From a virus: DNA of 30,004 nucleotides. Shown here piece by piece: positions 1 to 6,110 of the stretch. Position 1 is the stretch's first letter, and the number at the start of each line of letters is the position of its first letter. The DNA is taken from positions 1-30,004 of the IMG/VR virus record IMGVR_UViG_3300030328_000292. One strand, written 5' to 3'. Position numbers and translations under genes: made by a program. The notes beneath the pieces are model-generated. The model did not search any database and was not told the origin of the DNA. It worked only from the letters and a program-made list of their open reading frames with translations.

Positions 1-493
1 TTGCTAATGCTGTGACAATCACGTGCATATCCAAATCTCTAATTGCCTTACAGGCTCCTAGTAATTGTTGTGCGTGATTACCCCATATAGCAAATCCGTC
101 TGGGTTTTTTTTGCCTAGCTTCTCGGCAATTTCTGTTGCCTCCTGCTCTGCGTGTTTATAAGATAGGTCTGATAACTCAGTTAAACTATCTATGCCAATC
201 CATTTGTATCCTTGTTTCTTAAAGTCCTCTGACTTTATAAACTTAAAGATAGACTTAAAGGAATAAACTCCCTTGTCTTGGTTGACTTCTCCATCCCAAC
301 TCGTGAATGGTAGGTAATCTATCTTCGCTTGTCGAATGGAACTTAATCCACTCTCACCAGATAAGATAAATCCTTTTCCATATTCCTGTTGGAAATACTT
401 TAGTTGGGTTGTTTTACCCCAACCGTGATGTCCGTATAACAAAACCTTTCTTTTAGCAGTCTCATCATCGGAAGTGTTCATAGGTTTGAACAT
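1..493 (-). CDS. RecA/Sak4-like P-loop ATPase, partial (C-terminus outside window)
   Basis: The reading frame is open from an ATG at 493 down to the window edge, giving about 164 residues without a stop. A Walker A motif GHHGWGKTT lies near residues 21-29. A Walker B-like strand with IDSLTEL lies near residues 101-107, where D102 would coordinate magnesium. This matches the phage AAA_24/Sak4 type of RecA-like ATPases, which act in single-strand annealing and recombination during phage DNA replication. AAGGAG sits 7 bases before the ATG. The start overlaps the TAA of the frame upstream (TAATG), so translation is probably coupled. Family assignment is from motifs only; a related phage P-loop ATPase is possible. 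Confidence 0.8.
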   Translation of the reverse strand, partial: MFKPMNTSDDETAKRKVLLYGHHGWGKTTQLKYFQQEYGKGFILSGESGLSSIRQAKIDYLPFTSWDGEVNQDKGVYSFKSIFKFIKSEDFKKQGYKWIGIDSLTELSDLSYKHAEQEATEIAEKLGKKNPDGFAIWGNHAQQLLGACKAIRDLDMHVIVTALA

Positions 494-660
494 TAGCTAC
501 TCCTTGTGATTTTAACAGATACAGGACCTGGCTTGATTGTCAACGCAGGTTCGACCGTGCCTTGTTCTGCTTTGGTTAGTTTTTGATAGGTACGTTTCTC
601 AACAGTTAGTCTGCGTTTAACGTGAGTTGGAAGAGGATGCTTACTAAAAATCTCCTCTAA
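493..660 (-). other. Open frame without a normal start, possible +1 frameshift extension of the nucleotidase
   Basis: In the frame +1 to the nucleotidase, an open stretch runs from just upstream of the nucleotidase stop (TAG, 646-644) to a TAA at 495-493. That TAA overlaps the start of the ATPase gene as TAATG, the same junction type used by true genes here. Past the TAG it encodes 50 residues rich in Lys and Arg. It has no ATG, GTG or TTG start near its beginning. The sequence AGAGGAGAT TTT TAG resembles the release factor 2 frameshift site: an SD-like stretch, a short spacer, a slippery codon, then a stop. Slippage on TTT T would fuse these residues to the nucleotidase. An ATT start or a miscounted T run could also explain it. 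Confidence 0.45.
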
Positions 661-1183
661 CTTTTTGTATTAATGTGATTGCTTTAGTTAGTTCATCCTC
701 TAGCTTAGTGATCTTATCTCTGTTAGCTTGCCATAGAATACCTAACCCACCTGCCTCTGTCCATCTCTTAACATTAGTGTGCTTGTCATCGACAAGGATG
801 TTAGGTGTACCATCTACTGTATGGGTAGCGTAGGTTTCTTTCTTGTGAGTGAAGACCAAGTAAGGTATCTTATCAGGCATAAGGTTATTCTTTTCTAACC
901 ACCTACGTTTCCAATAGGTACAGTTATCCCTGTCATTACGCAAAGGTGTAGAGCATATGCCCCAATCCAAATGAGGATATTTATATGTCAACTCTTTGAC
1001 ATGACCTACAAGAGGATACGTAGTGTCAAACATATCTAAGTGTCCAAAGAAACTTGTGTCTTTTAGTTGAGCAAGTGCGTCATCTATATCAGGGATATCT
1101 TTCCAATGTGTTACCTTGAATCTCTTCTCAAGTCCACCAAAGAAATCAGCTAACACACCATCCATATCTAAATATATTATCAT
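644..1183 (-). CDS. HAD-superfamily 5'(3')-deoxyribonucleotidase (NT5C type)
   Basis: The 179-residue protein starts with the HAD nucleophile motif DMDGVLAD (D6 nucleophile, D8 acid/base). It has a Ser/Thr motif II at ICSTP (residues 77-81), a Lys motif III near K114-K115 and an acidic pair VDD at 131-133 followed by a Gly-rich loop. This is the order seen in the NT5C family, which dephosphorylates deoxynucleoside monophosphates. In a phage it would tune nucleotide pools during replication. AAGGAG lies 7 bases before the ATG, inside the end of the methyltransferase gene, and the genes overlap by ATGA. Length is normal for the family. Its stop codon lies in a possible +1 frameshift context. 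Confidence 0.85.
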   Translation of the reverse strand: MIIYLDMDGVLADFFGGLEKRFKVTHWKDIPDIDDALAQLKDTSFFGHLDMFDTTYPLVGHVKELTYKYPHLDWGICSTPLRNDRDNCTYWKRRWLEKNNLMPDKIPYLVFTHKKETYATHTVDGTPNILVDDKHTNVKRWTEAGGLGILWQANRDKITKLEDELTKAITLIQKVRGDF

Positions 1184-2319
1184 CTCTTTACTCCTTTCAA
1201 TGCTTGGTATCCACAGCCACAGCCATCAAACAAACTGACAACAGTACCCAACTTATCCTGTGGTATGCCATTCAGTATGTGCTTGATCACATCTACTGTC
1301 CACCCATTACCGATCATCTTGTATCGCCTTGAATTACTTATTTCTTTCATAGGTTTAGTAAGACCATCAGCATCATGGTAGTCACCATACTTTGTGTAGT
1401 CATCAGGCATAGTCTGTAATCGTTCACACTCTTTTACTGTCAATGCTCTCCAATATAATTCATCTGTATTCACAGCAACATTATCTTTCCTTACTGTGGT
1501 AAGAGTATTAGTCTTGGTATCTTGACGCATCTCTAGTCTTTGTGTTGTAAGACCTGCCGTTTTCATCTTGTGATCTTGACGCACACCATCAACGATATAC
1601 CTACCTCGCCATGCACCACACACTACCTTCGGCATTCGCCAACCACCCTGCATGGTAGTCAAGGAAGGTGACTTGTGCTTACGATCATAGACACGCTTGA
1701 TGATATCATAACCCTTGAGATCAGCTTCACCAACCTGCCTACACTTTTGGTCATGGTTGAATACTAATTGTCTACGTGCTTTCTCAAAGTACATCTTCAT
1801 AGATCCACCCTTGAAATAGTTGGCATCAATACAGTATGCTTTCTCTCTGTCGGTCATGCTCTCATCCTCAAGGATATCCTCAAGGTTGATACCAAGATCA
1901 GGCAGATCATCATGGGGTATGTTAGTCCAATACAAACGCTTACGATTCTGTGCAGACACAGACGCAGAGTTATGTACTCTAGGTTCACAACCAAACTCAC
2001 GTGAGAATATGTCTTGATACTCCTTCTTCATAGGTGTTTCTTCCACAAGCCACCACTTAGGCTTCCACTTGTGGAACAGTTTGAAGAACTCTATCGTAGG
2101 CTTGGCTCTCTCGTCATTGAATGCAAGCTGATTACCTGCAAATGAGAACGGCTGACAAGGTACACCTGCTAGTAGCAGATCAATACCCTCTGTGTATCCT
2201 TGATACCATCTGTCTATGTCAAGTACATCACCCATCTGATATACGTCAGGGTGATTGTACTGTGACACAGCACTAGCATAGGGATCAATCTCACTTGCGA
2301 ATGCTGTTTGATATTTCAT
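1180..2319 (-). CDS. C5-cytosine DNA methyltransferase, circularly permuted
   Basis: The 379-residue enzyme transfers a methyl group from S-adenosylmethionine to cytosine C5. Motif II (ASEIDPYA) is at residues 8-15, motif IV (PCQ, catalytic C55) at 54-56, motif VI (VEET, in place of the usual ENV) at 92-95 and motif VIII (QNRKR) at 124-128. Then come a probable target recognition region, a motif IX-like LTVKECERLQ and motif X (MIGNG) at 335-339. Motif I, the AdoMet-binding loop SLFDGCGCG, is at 362-370, the extreme C-terminus, whereas in canonical enzymes it comes first. An in-frame stop shortly upstream of the ATG excludes an N-terminal copy. The gene starts in a TAATG overlap behind GAAAGGT and the repeat at 2344-2359. 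No restriction partner is visible. A role in masking phage DNA from host nucleases is inference. Confidence 0.92.
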   Translation of the reverse strand: MKYQTAFASEIDPYASAVSQYNHPDVYQMGDVLDIDRWYQGYTEGIDLLLAGVPCQPFSFAGNQLAFNDERAKPTIEFFKLFHKWKPKWWLVEETPMKKEYQDIFSREFGCEPRVHNSASVSAQNRKRLYWTNIPHDDLPDLGINLEDILEDESMTDREKAYCIDANYFKGGSMKMYFEKARRQLVFNHDQKCRQVGEADLKGYDIIKRVYDRKHKSPSLTTMQGGWRMPKVVCGAWRGRYIVDGVRQDHKMKTAGLTTQRLEMRQDTKTNTLTTVRKDNVAVNTDELYWRALTVKECERLQTMPDDYTKYGDYHDADGLTKPMKEISNSRRYKMIGNGWTVDVIKHILNGIPQDKLGTVVSLFDGCGCGYQALKGVKR

Positions 2320-2660
2320 TAGCCATTTACCTTTCTCTTAGACTGTCCGATGTCGGACACTTTATAAGTACCCTTATCAATTACGTTACCATACTTACGT
2401 ATGACAGAACCCTTATGGTTCTTCTGCAAGAATGCTACACGATACGCAACTCTCCAAAAGCTTTCATTCATTATGATAGCTATCTCTCTAATGGTATGAT
2501 CAACATAAGACTCCATTAGGATTGCGTCAATCGTAGCATAGTTATATGTAAATGGCTGTGCCTTTTTAAGGTGTGCCGTATGGTTGCTATAGTCTACGAT
2601 AGCTAACGCAGGGTTGTTCTCTTTAATTGTGTCTATATTTTTCTGTGTTGTATTTGTCAT
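2319..2660 (-). CDS. Hypothetical protein with possible helix-turn-helix
   Basis: 113 residues that I cannot assign to a named family. The central segment (about residues 50-80) combines TIREIAIIMN with FWRVAYRVAFLQ, a pattern like the second and recognition helices of small DNA-binding proteins, and the C-terminus is basic. AAGGAG precedes the ATG. The start overlaps the previous gene by ATGA and the end overlaps the methyltransferase start as TAATG, so all three are probably translated together. One copy of the 16-bp repeat lies inside its 3' end and encodes part of VSDIGQ. A regulatory role is a guess. Confidence 0.7.
   Translation of the reverse strand: MTNTTQKNIDTIKENNPALAIVDYSNHTAHLKKAQPFTYNYATIDAILMESYVDHTIREIAIIMNESFWRVAYRVAFLQKNHKGSVIRKYGNVIDKGTYKVSDIGQSKRKVNG
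2344..2359 (-). promoter_or_regulatory. Repeat site 1: TGTCCGA-N2-TCGGACA
   Basis: Perfect arms, read leftward as TGTCCGACATCGGACA. It lies inside the 3' end of the 113-residue gene, 24 bases before the methyltransferase start and ahead of GAAAGGT. This placement matches that of sites 2 and 3. Confidence 0.65.
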
Positions 2661-2914
2661 ATCAAATTCTCCTTATCATATAACTGTGCGTCTTGGGGTT
2701 GAAATATATAACCTAGATCACTAGGCTCGTCATCAATCTCGTACTCCTTTACGAAATCAAACTCTGTTTTAAGGTTAGGGTAGATTAGTTTTGCTAATTG
2801 CAACACATATTCCACTGCTTCCTTCCAATCTTTTACAGGTGTAGAGTTACTGTCTACAACCACCATAGATGGTTGCTTCTCTATGGATAGACCTATCTCA
2901 TAGTACATAGCCAT
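2657..2914 (-). CDS. Small acidic hypothetical protein
   Basis: 85 residues, not recognised. An upstream in-frame TTG would add seven residues, but the ATG at 2914 has AAGGAG six bases upstream and follows directly on the TAG of the preceding gene, so I prefer it. The protein is soluble and acidic, with a hydrophobic core segment around VEYVLQLAKLIYP. It sits in a tightly packed leftward operon with four-base overlaps on its downstream side. Confidence 0.7.
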   Translation of the reverse strand: MAMYYEIGLSIEKQPSMVVVDSNSTPVKDWKEAVEYVLQLAKLIYPNLKTEFDFVKEYEIDDEPSDLGYIFQPQDAQLYDKENLI

Positions 2915-2915
2915 G

Positions 2916-3035
2916 CTATCTCCTTCTCTTTGCAAGCGAGTCTATCTTAGCGACAAGCCAACCTGTTATGAAGCATGCATATCCAAATACACATGCACTA
3001 AAAAACCATACATAAATTTCGGGGATCTGTTCCAT
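2916..3035 (-). CDS. Single-pass membrane micro-protein (39 aa)
   Basis: ATG overlaps the TAA of the preceding gene (TAATG) and the frame ends with TAG two bases before the next gene. The 39-residue product has one hydrophobic segment (about residues 8-29, including WFFSACVFGYACFITGWLV) followed by a basic tail ending KRRR. The positive-inside rule puts its C-terminus in the cytoplasm. Function unknown. Support comes from its exact fit between neighbours and the clear membrane segment. Confidence 0.6.
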   Translation of the reverse strand: MEQIPEIYVWFFSACVFGYACFITGWLVAKIDSLAKRRR

Positions 3036-3199
3036 TAGCTCACCTCTTTCCAAAGTTTATCTAAACTTTCTTGTCCACTACCTGACATTCGCTCGTACTC
3101 CCAATACAAATCGTCAACTAACAACTGTACTTTTGTCATGCGTTTACGTTCTTCCATATATTTTTCTTGTAAATTTATTCGTTCAACTTCCAAAGTCAT
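3035..3199 (-). CDS. Small charged hypothetical protein (54 aa)
   Basis: AAAAGGAG lies upstream of the ATG at 3199. The ATG overlaps the stop of the previous gene as TAATG and the gene's own stop overlaps the next start in the same way. The product is helical and strongly charged, with many Glu, Lys and Arg and no membrane segment. Not recognised. Confidence 0.6.
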   Translation of the reverse strand: MTLEVERINLQEKYMEERKRMTKVQLLVDDLYWEYERMSGSGQESLDKLWKEVS

Positions 3200-3345
3200 T
3201 ATCCAAATCTCCTTTTGTTTTTACGTTCCTGTCTGTAGGCATTGCCATGCCTTGTCTTATCTCTGAGGTTAAGCTTCTTTTTCTGCTTGAACTTCTCAAA
3301 GTTCTTGACTTCGTAGTGCGTTACGTTTCTCTTTCGTTCTGTCAT
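3199..3345 (-). CDS. Small basic hypothetical protein (48 aa)
   Basis: The frame runs from an ATG behind AAGGAAAAGG to a TAA shared with the next start (TAATG). It overlaps the preceding gene by 50 bases in another frame. The product is very rich in Lys and Arg, with a KFKQKKKLNLRDK stretch, which suggests nucleic acid binding. Not recognised. The overlap lowers confidence, but the RBS and coupled stop favour a real gene. Confidence 0.5.
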   Translation of the reverse strand: MTERKRNVTHYEVKNFEKFKQKKKLNLRDKTRHGNAYRQERKNKRRFG

Positions 3346-3451
3346 AGCTACCTTTTCCTTTCTTAGGTTTAACAGTTTGCATTGGTTTGCGTAGCATCAG
3401 CATTGCCTTTGCTACAGGATTAATTCTTGTGATTGTAAGTTTCTTTTTCAT
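3296..3451 (-). CDS. Small basic phage protein (51 aa)
   Basis: ATG overlaps the TAA of the upstream Cys-rich gene (GTAATGA). The product has the layout NPVAKAM, then a Pro-rich middle, then KKGKGSYDR. I have seen this arrangement in short unannotated phage proteins, but I cannot name a family. Positive charge and small size suggest nucleic acid contact. It overlaps the next gene by 50 bases. Confidence 0.6.
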   Translation of the reverse strand: MKKKLTITRINPVAKAMLMLRKPMQTVKPKKGKGSYDRTKEKRNALRSQEL

Positions 3452-4185
3452 TACGCTACCCACTTCTTTCCTGTGCCATGTGCAGGTATGAGTATGGACT
3501 TGGCATTGATCTTCATGCCACTACATAACTTACACTTGTCACATGTAGTACGTCTACCTGCTTCCTCACTTGCAGGACAGAGTATCTCTTTATCTTTCAC
3601 CATAGATGTAAGGTGTCCTACTCTGAAAGTACGTTCACCTTTCGACCAAGCTTCACGTGCTTCGTCTAATGTGTCGGCACTACGCATACATATAGTAGGA
3701 TCGTAGTTTGCACCATGTGTCTTGGCTTGGTGGCTGTAGGCTGTATGTGCTTTAGCACTCTTGATCCACATCTTGTTGTTCCTCTTGGGTACACAAGCAG
3801 GATCACCATACATACCTAGTCGTACAGTTCTATCCTTTGTCATATCAACAAAGTCAGCAGTTTTTATACGTGGGTATTTACCTGCCTTGTATGTTTTCCA
3901 TATGCTAAGTATGGATAGCAACATGACATAGCAACCACGTTCATCAGCCGTAGCCCGATCCTCTCTGTCATGTGCTTTACCACGTAACTTACAATCTCCA
4001 CATATAGAATAGTCTTCACCATTCTTGTTGGCAGAGATAGGATCTATATCTGTACGTATGTACAATATCTGTATCATCTTGCTAGTCTTACTGTTATTAC
4101 TGTTCATCAATGCTATTGCTACGATAGGTTTTCCATCTAGCAAACTAGCACCTTCCCATAATACGTATCCACTTGGCTTAGTCAT
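3451..4185 (-). CDS. Conserved phage protein with Cys clusters
   Basis: 244 residues. It contains a first cysteine cluster (CGDCKLRG), a CYVML segment, an RLGMYGDPA motif, a YSHQ segment near the middle, and a C-terminal cluster CPASEEAG-TTCDKCKLCSG followed by IPAHG. This arrangement matches a family of unknown function found in many phages (I believe DUF7227-like). The Cys/His layout suggests a metal or iron-sulfur site, but no reaction can be named. The ATG is preceded by GAAAGGT and by a copy of the 16-bp repeat 21 bases upstream, so it may be controlled with the methyltransferase and the 81-residue protein. Confidence 0.75.
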   Translation of the reverse strand: MTKPSGYVLWEGASLLDGKPIVAIALMNSNNSKTSKMIQILYIRTDIDPISANKNGEDYSICGDCKLRGKAHDREDRATADERGCYVMLLSILSIWKTYKAGKYPRIKTADFVDMTKDRTVRLGMYGDPACVPKRNNKMWIKSAKAHTAYSHQAKTHGANYDPTICMRSADTLDEAREAWSKGERTFRVGHLTSMVKDKEILCPASEEAGRRTTCDKCKLCSGMKINAKSILIPAHGTGKKWVA

Positions 4186-4206
4186 CTTAATACCTTTCAG
4201 TTAAAG

Positions 4207-4222
4207 TGTCCGATGTCGGACA
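4207..4222 (-). promoter_or_regulatory. Repeat site 2: TGTCCGA-N2-TCGGACA
   Basis: Perfect 7-base arms around two central bases, 21 bases before the start of the Cys-rich gene and upstream of its GAAAGGT ribosome-binding sequence. In mRNA it could fold into a 6-bp stem with an ACAU loop. As DNA it could be a dimer operator. Confidence 0.7.
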
Positions 4223-4223
4223 G

Positions 4224-4469
4224 TTACCCCTCGTTGCCACAGAGGTTATCCCATTCAGCAGGTGTTACACCTGTCATAATGAATTCACGCTGATCAGCGT
4301 CAAGCGTAGGGAATACATCTTGTACGCATTCCTTGCCACCATAGTAGCGATCAAGCTTACCTTGTGTAGTAGGTAGCACCATCGAGTTCACATTACCTGT
4401 GAAGTCGGATGAGCGAGTGAGTTCTACCGAACCCTCTGATACATGAGTACAATTCCAATTAGTAAACAT
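4224..4469 (-). CDS. Small conserved phage protein (81 aa)
   Basis: 81 residues with a distinctive C-terminal half: VQDVFPTLDADQREFIMTGVT then PAEWDNL. I recognise this VQDvFP...REFiMTGvTpaEWD pattern from small unannotated phage proteins but know no function. GAAAGGT precedes the ATG and a perfect repeat copy lies 20 bases upstream of it. It is the first gene behind the internal promoter at 4536-4564. Confidence 0.7.
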   Translation of the reverse strand: MFTNWNCTHVSEGSVELTRSSDFTGNVNSMVLPTTQGKLDRYYGGKECVQDVFPTLDADQREFIMTGVTPAEWDNLCGNEG

Positions 4470-4489
4470 TTAAAAAACCTTTCATTAAG

Positions 4490-4505
4490 TGTCCGATGTC
4501 GGACA
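4490..4505 (-). promoter_or_regulatory. Repeat site 3: TGTCCGA-N2-TCGGACA
   Basis: Identical to sites 1, 2 and 5 in leftward orientation. It lies 20 bases before the ATG of the 81-residue protein and about 24-39 bases into the transcript predicted from the 4536-4564 promoter, so it could act as an RNA hairpin or as a downstream operator. Confidence 0.7.
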
Positions 4506-4535
4506 GTTTCAATTTACTTTTACTATAATACACTA

Positions 4536-4576
4536 GTTATATAACACTTTCATATATATTTCAAGTGTTATATAAC
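4536..4576 (-). promoter_or_regulatory. Leftward promoter inside a perfect 14-base inverted repeat
   Basis: Arms 4536-4549 and 4563-4576 are perfect reverse complements (AAGTGTTATATAAC and its complement) with a 13-base spacer. Read leftward, TTGAAA at 4564-4559, a 17-base spacer and TATAAC at 4541-4536 form a sigma70-type promoter embedded in the repeat. Its -35 and -10 elements overlap the two arms, so binding of a dimeric protein would block RNA polymerase. It would drive the gene at 4469 and those below it. No T tract follows, so it is not a terminator for the 63-residue gene. Confidence 0.6.
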
Positions 4577-4592
4577 GTGTATATAGTATGAT

Positions 4593-4784
4593 TTAATCTA
4601 GGTCTAAGACCCATTCTCCATCACGAAACCACGCTAGGTATTCTGTGCTGTCTGTGTTAGCGACTACCTTGATCGTAGGTACACCATCTAGACGCACTAC
4701 TTCTGTGACTGTGTACTCATCGTACCCATAGTCTGTGCCGTAGCCTGAGTTGATCTTATGACAAGTTACTTGCATTCCTTGCAT
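4593..4784 (-). CDS. Small acidic hypothetical protein (63 aa)
   Basis: AAGGAT lies before the ATG at 4784. The product looks like a small beta-rich domain (VTCHKINSG, YTVTEVVRL, TIKVVAN, WFRDGEWVLD) with an acidic tail. No family recognised. It follows the 219-residue gene by about 46 bases and ends just before the internal promoter. Confidence 0.6.
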   Translation of the reverse strand: MQGMQVTCHKINSGYGTDYGYDEYTVTEVVRLDGVPTIKVVANTDSTEYLAWFRDGEWVLDLD

Positions 4785-4830
4785 GATTTTATCCTTATAA
4801 AATTTAAGTTTCAGTTAAGTGATAAGTTAC

Positions 4831-5490
4831 CTAGAAAGGTAACTCATCAGCTTTTGTTAAAGTTCCTTGAACTTTCTTAGTTCCTTTATCTGTCTTGACC
4901 AAGATCTCTTGAAATTGATCTACAGGATCTTCTCCTGTTGCTAACTCTAAAGCCCAATCAGCGATATCACAAAGTGATTGATTGTTAACTTGTGACCACA
5001 GCTTTAAAGCTTGCATCAGAGATTGCTTGGTATTTCCAAGAGAAATCTGAGAGGTGTCGATTTCTTGTCCGACATCGGACTTTGCTTTAGTTTCTTGACT
5101 TGTTTCAGTTTCTTCAGAAACTTTAGCAGGTTTCTTTGATTTCTGCCAAGCTTTAAGTAAAGCACTTGGGTTTGTAAATCCTTTCTTGGAGGATTTGCTA
5201 AACTCTCTAAGTTCATCAATGTTATCGAAAATCTGTAAAGCTTCATTTAATCTCCTACGATCAATCGTACTGATTCCTGCTCTAGCTTTTTGATCTCTAC
5301 CGACAATCCCTTTTTCATTTGGGCTTTCAGCTCTAAGCTGTGCCATAACTCTGCCAAGTCTAAGATCAAATCCATTATCAGAGATGGATTTCTTGACATT
5401 GTTGGTCTGTGACCAAATTCTAGCAAGTGCCTTGCCTTCTTTTGAAAGATCAGAAATTGAAAGTGGTTTGAATGTGATTTGATTTTCCAT
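4831..5490 (-). CDS. First leftward gene, hypothetical protein (219 aa)
   Basis: Not recognised. Residues 1-115 form a charged, probably helical domain (LSKEGKALARIWSQ, then STIDRRRLNEALQIF). Next comes a Lys/Glu/Thr-rich linker, then a second helical segment around LMQALKLWSQVNNQSL. The end, KADELPF, is short and partly acidic with a terminal Pro-Phe like the tails that single-strand DNA-binding proteins use to recruit partners; that resemblance alone is weak. It is the promoter-proximal gene of the left arm, and an imperfect repeat site lies inside it. A role in early DNA metabolism or regulation is inferred from position only. Confidence 0.75.
   Translation of the reverse strand: MENQITFKPLSISDLSKEGKALARIWSQTNNVKKSISDNGFDLRLGRVMAQLRAESPNEKGIVGRDQKARAGISTIDRRRLNEALQIFDNIDELREFSKSSKKGFTNPSALLKAWQKSKKPAKVSEETETSQETKAKSDVGQEIDTSQISLGNTKQSLMQALKLWSQVNNQSLCDIADWALELATGEDPVDQFQEILVKTDKGTKKVQGTLTKADELPF
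5066..5081 (+). repeat. Repeat site 4, imperfect and inside a gene
   Basis: TGTCCGA-CA-TCGGACT on the plus strand: the same near-palindrome in opposite orientation to the other four, with one mismatch at the last base. It encodes part of SDVGQ in the 219-residue protein. It may be a weak internal site or an accident of the coding sequence. Confidence 0.45.
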
Positions 5491-5531
5491 AATCGGTTTT
5501 TCCTTTTTTAGTTTAGGTTTTCTTTTTATAA

Positions 5532-5580
5532 GAGATTTATAATATATCTCTCACAAATAAGTGAGATATATTTAAATCTC
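5532..5580 (-). promoter_or_regulatory. Long imperfect inverted repeat in the leftward 5' leader
   Basis: Arms GAGATTT...ATATCTCTCAC and GTGAGATATATTTAAATCTC flank an AAATAA loop, with a few gaps. It begins at about +1 of the leftward promoter, so the RNA would start with a stem-loop of some 20 pairs. It could stabilise the 5' end, attenuate transcription, or be a DNA operator. Confidence 0.5.
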
Positions 5581-5586
5581 GTTAAA

Positions 5587-5615
5587 AAGATAACCCTAAA
5601 CTATTTGGTTGTCAA
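5587..5615 (-). promoter_or_regulatory. Leftward sigma70-type promoter
   Basis: Read leftward: TTGACA at 5615-5610, 17 bases, TATCTT at 5592-5587. It points at the 219-residue gene, about 90 bases before its start. TAACACTT abuts the -35, as at the 4536-4564 promoter. Repeat site 5 lies about 30 bases upstream. Confidence 0.7.
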
Positions 5616-5644
5616 GTGTTAGTTTTGTTCTGTGTTTGTTCTAG

Positions 5645-5660
5645 TGTCCGATGTCGGACA
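5645..5660 (-). promoter_or_regulatory. Repeat site 5, upstream of the leftward promoter
   Basis: Perfect TGTCCGA-N2-TCGGACA copy in the same leftward orientation as sites 1-3. It lies upstream of the -35 box, where an activator, or a repressor acting by looping, could bind. It is not in the transcript from that promoter, which argues that the family is not purely an RNA signal. Confidence 0.65.
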
Positions 5661-6013
5661 GGGTTATGGTGCATCGGCAACTACAAATCGGTACTGTTTT
5701 GGTAGTGTTGCTAATCGGTGAAACTCAGAGGATGGTAACTGATGTGATAACAGTTTACCTTGTGTGCTTATGTGCCTTATTTTATTGATCTTTAGTGTGT
5801 ATTGGGTGAGTGATTACGTATCATGTGTATTCACCATGCAAGTATGCACTACATATATGCCTATACAAGTGCTTGATCGAGGGTGTGGGCGAGAGCCACC
5901 CCACATGCGTACGTTATTATATACATAAATATACACAGATTAGTAAAATCCAATGTTAACCACTTAGAGTATGCATAAAGAGCTGCACACCTAGCCTATG
6001 TCAAATTAATTAC

Positions 6014-6042
6014 TTGACACCCCTTTTGAGTTGTGGTATAAT
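6014..6042 (+). promoter_or_regulatory. Rightward promoter with perfect sigma70 consensus
   Basis: TTGACA at 6014-6019, exactly 17 bases, TATAAT at 6037-6042. Both boxes match the bacterial housekeeping consensus. It is the only evident promoter ahead of the whole right arm, so host RNA polymerase would start there. A promoter this strong usually needs a repressor or a timing control. Confidence 0.85.
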
Positions 6043-6070
6043 TATATAGAAACATAAACGAACGGCACAC

Positions 6071-6110
6071 TTTAAGTGTTATTCACCTAATATATAAATA
6101 ACACTTTAAA
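6071..6110 (+). promoter_or_regulatory. Inverted repeat in the rightward leader
   Basis: AAGTGTTATT (6074-6083) and AATAACACTT (6097-6106) are perfect complements with a 13-base spacer, starting about 22 bases after the predicted RNA start. The half-site AAGTGTTAT is the one found at the 4536-4576 promoter, which also has a 13-base spacer, though the arms there are in the opposite order. It could be a shared operator or an mRNA stem-loop. Confidence 0.55.

Noticed and set aside
1768-2519. Plus-strand frames opposite the methyltransferase and its upstream gene
   Set aside because: They overlap genes with clear motifs and have no supporting start context.
4536-4576. The 14-base inverted repeat as a rho-independent terminator
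   Set aside because: No T tract follows on either strand, the stem is AT-rich, and a promoter overlaps it.
5673-5717. Three ATCGG copies as origin iterons
   Set aside because: Units are only five bases long, irregularly spaced (14 and 26 bases), and no initiator gene is present nearby.
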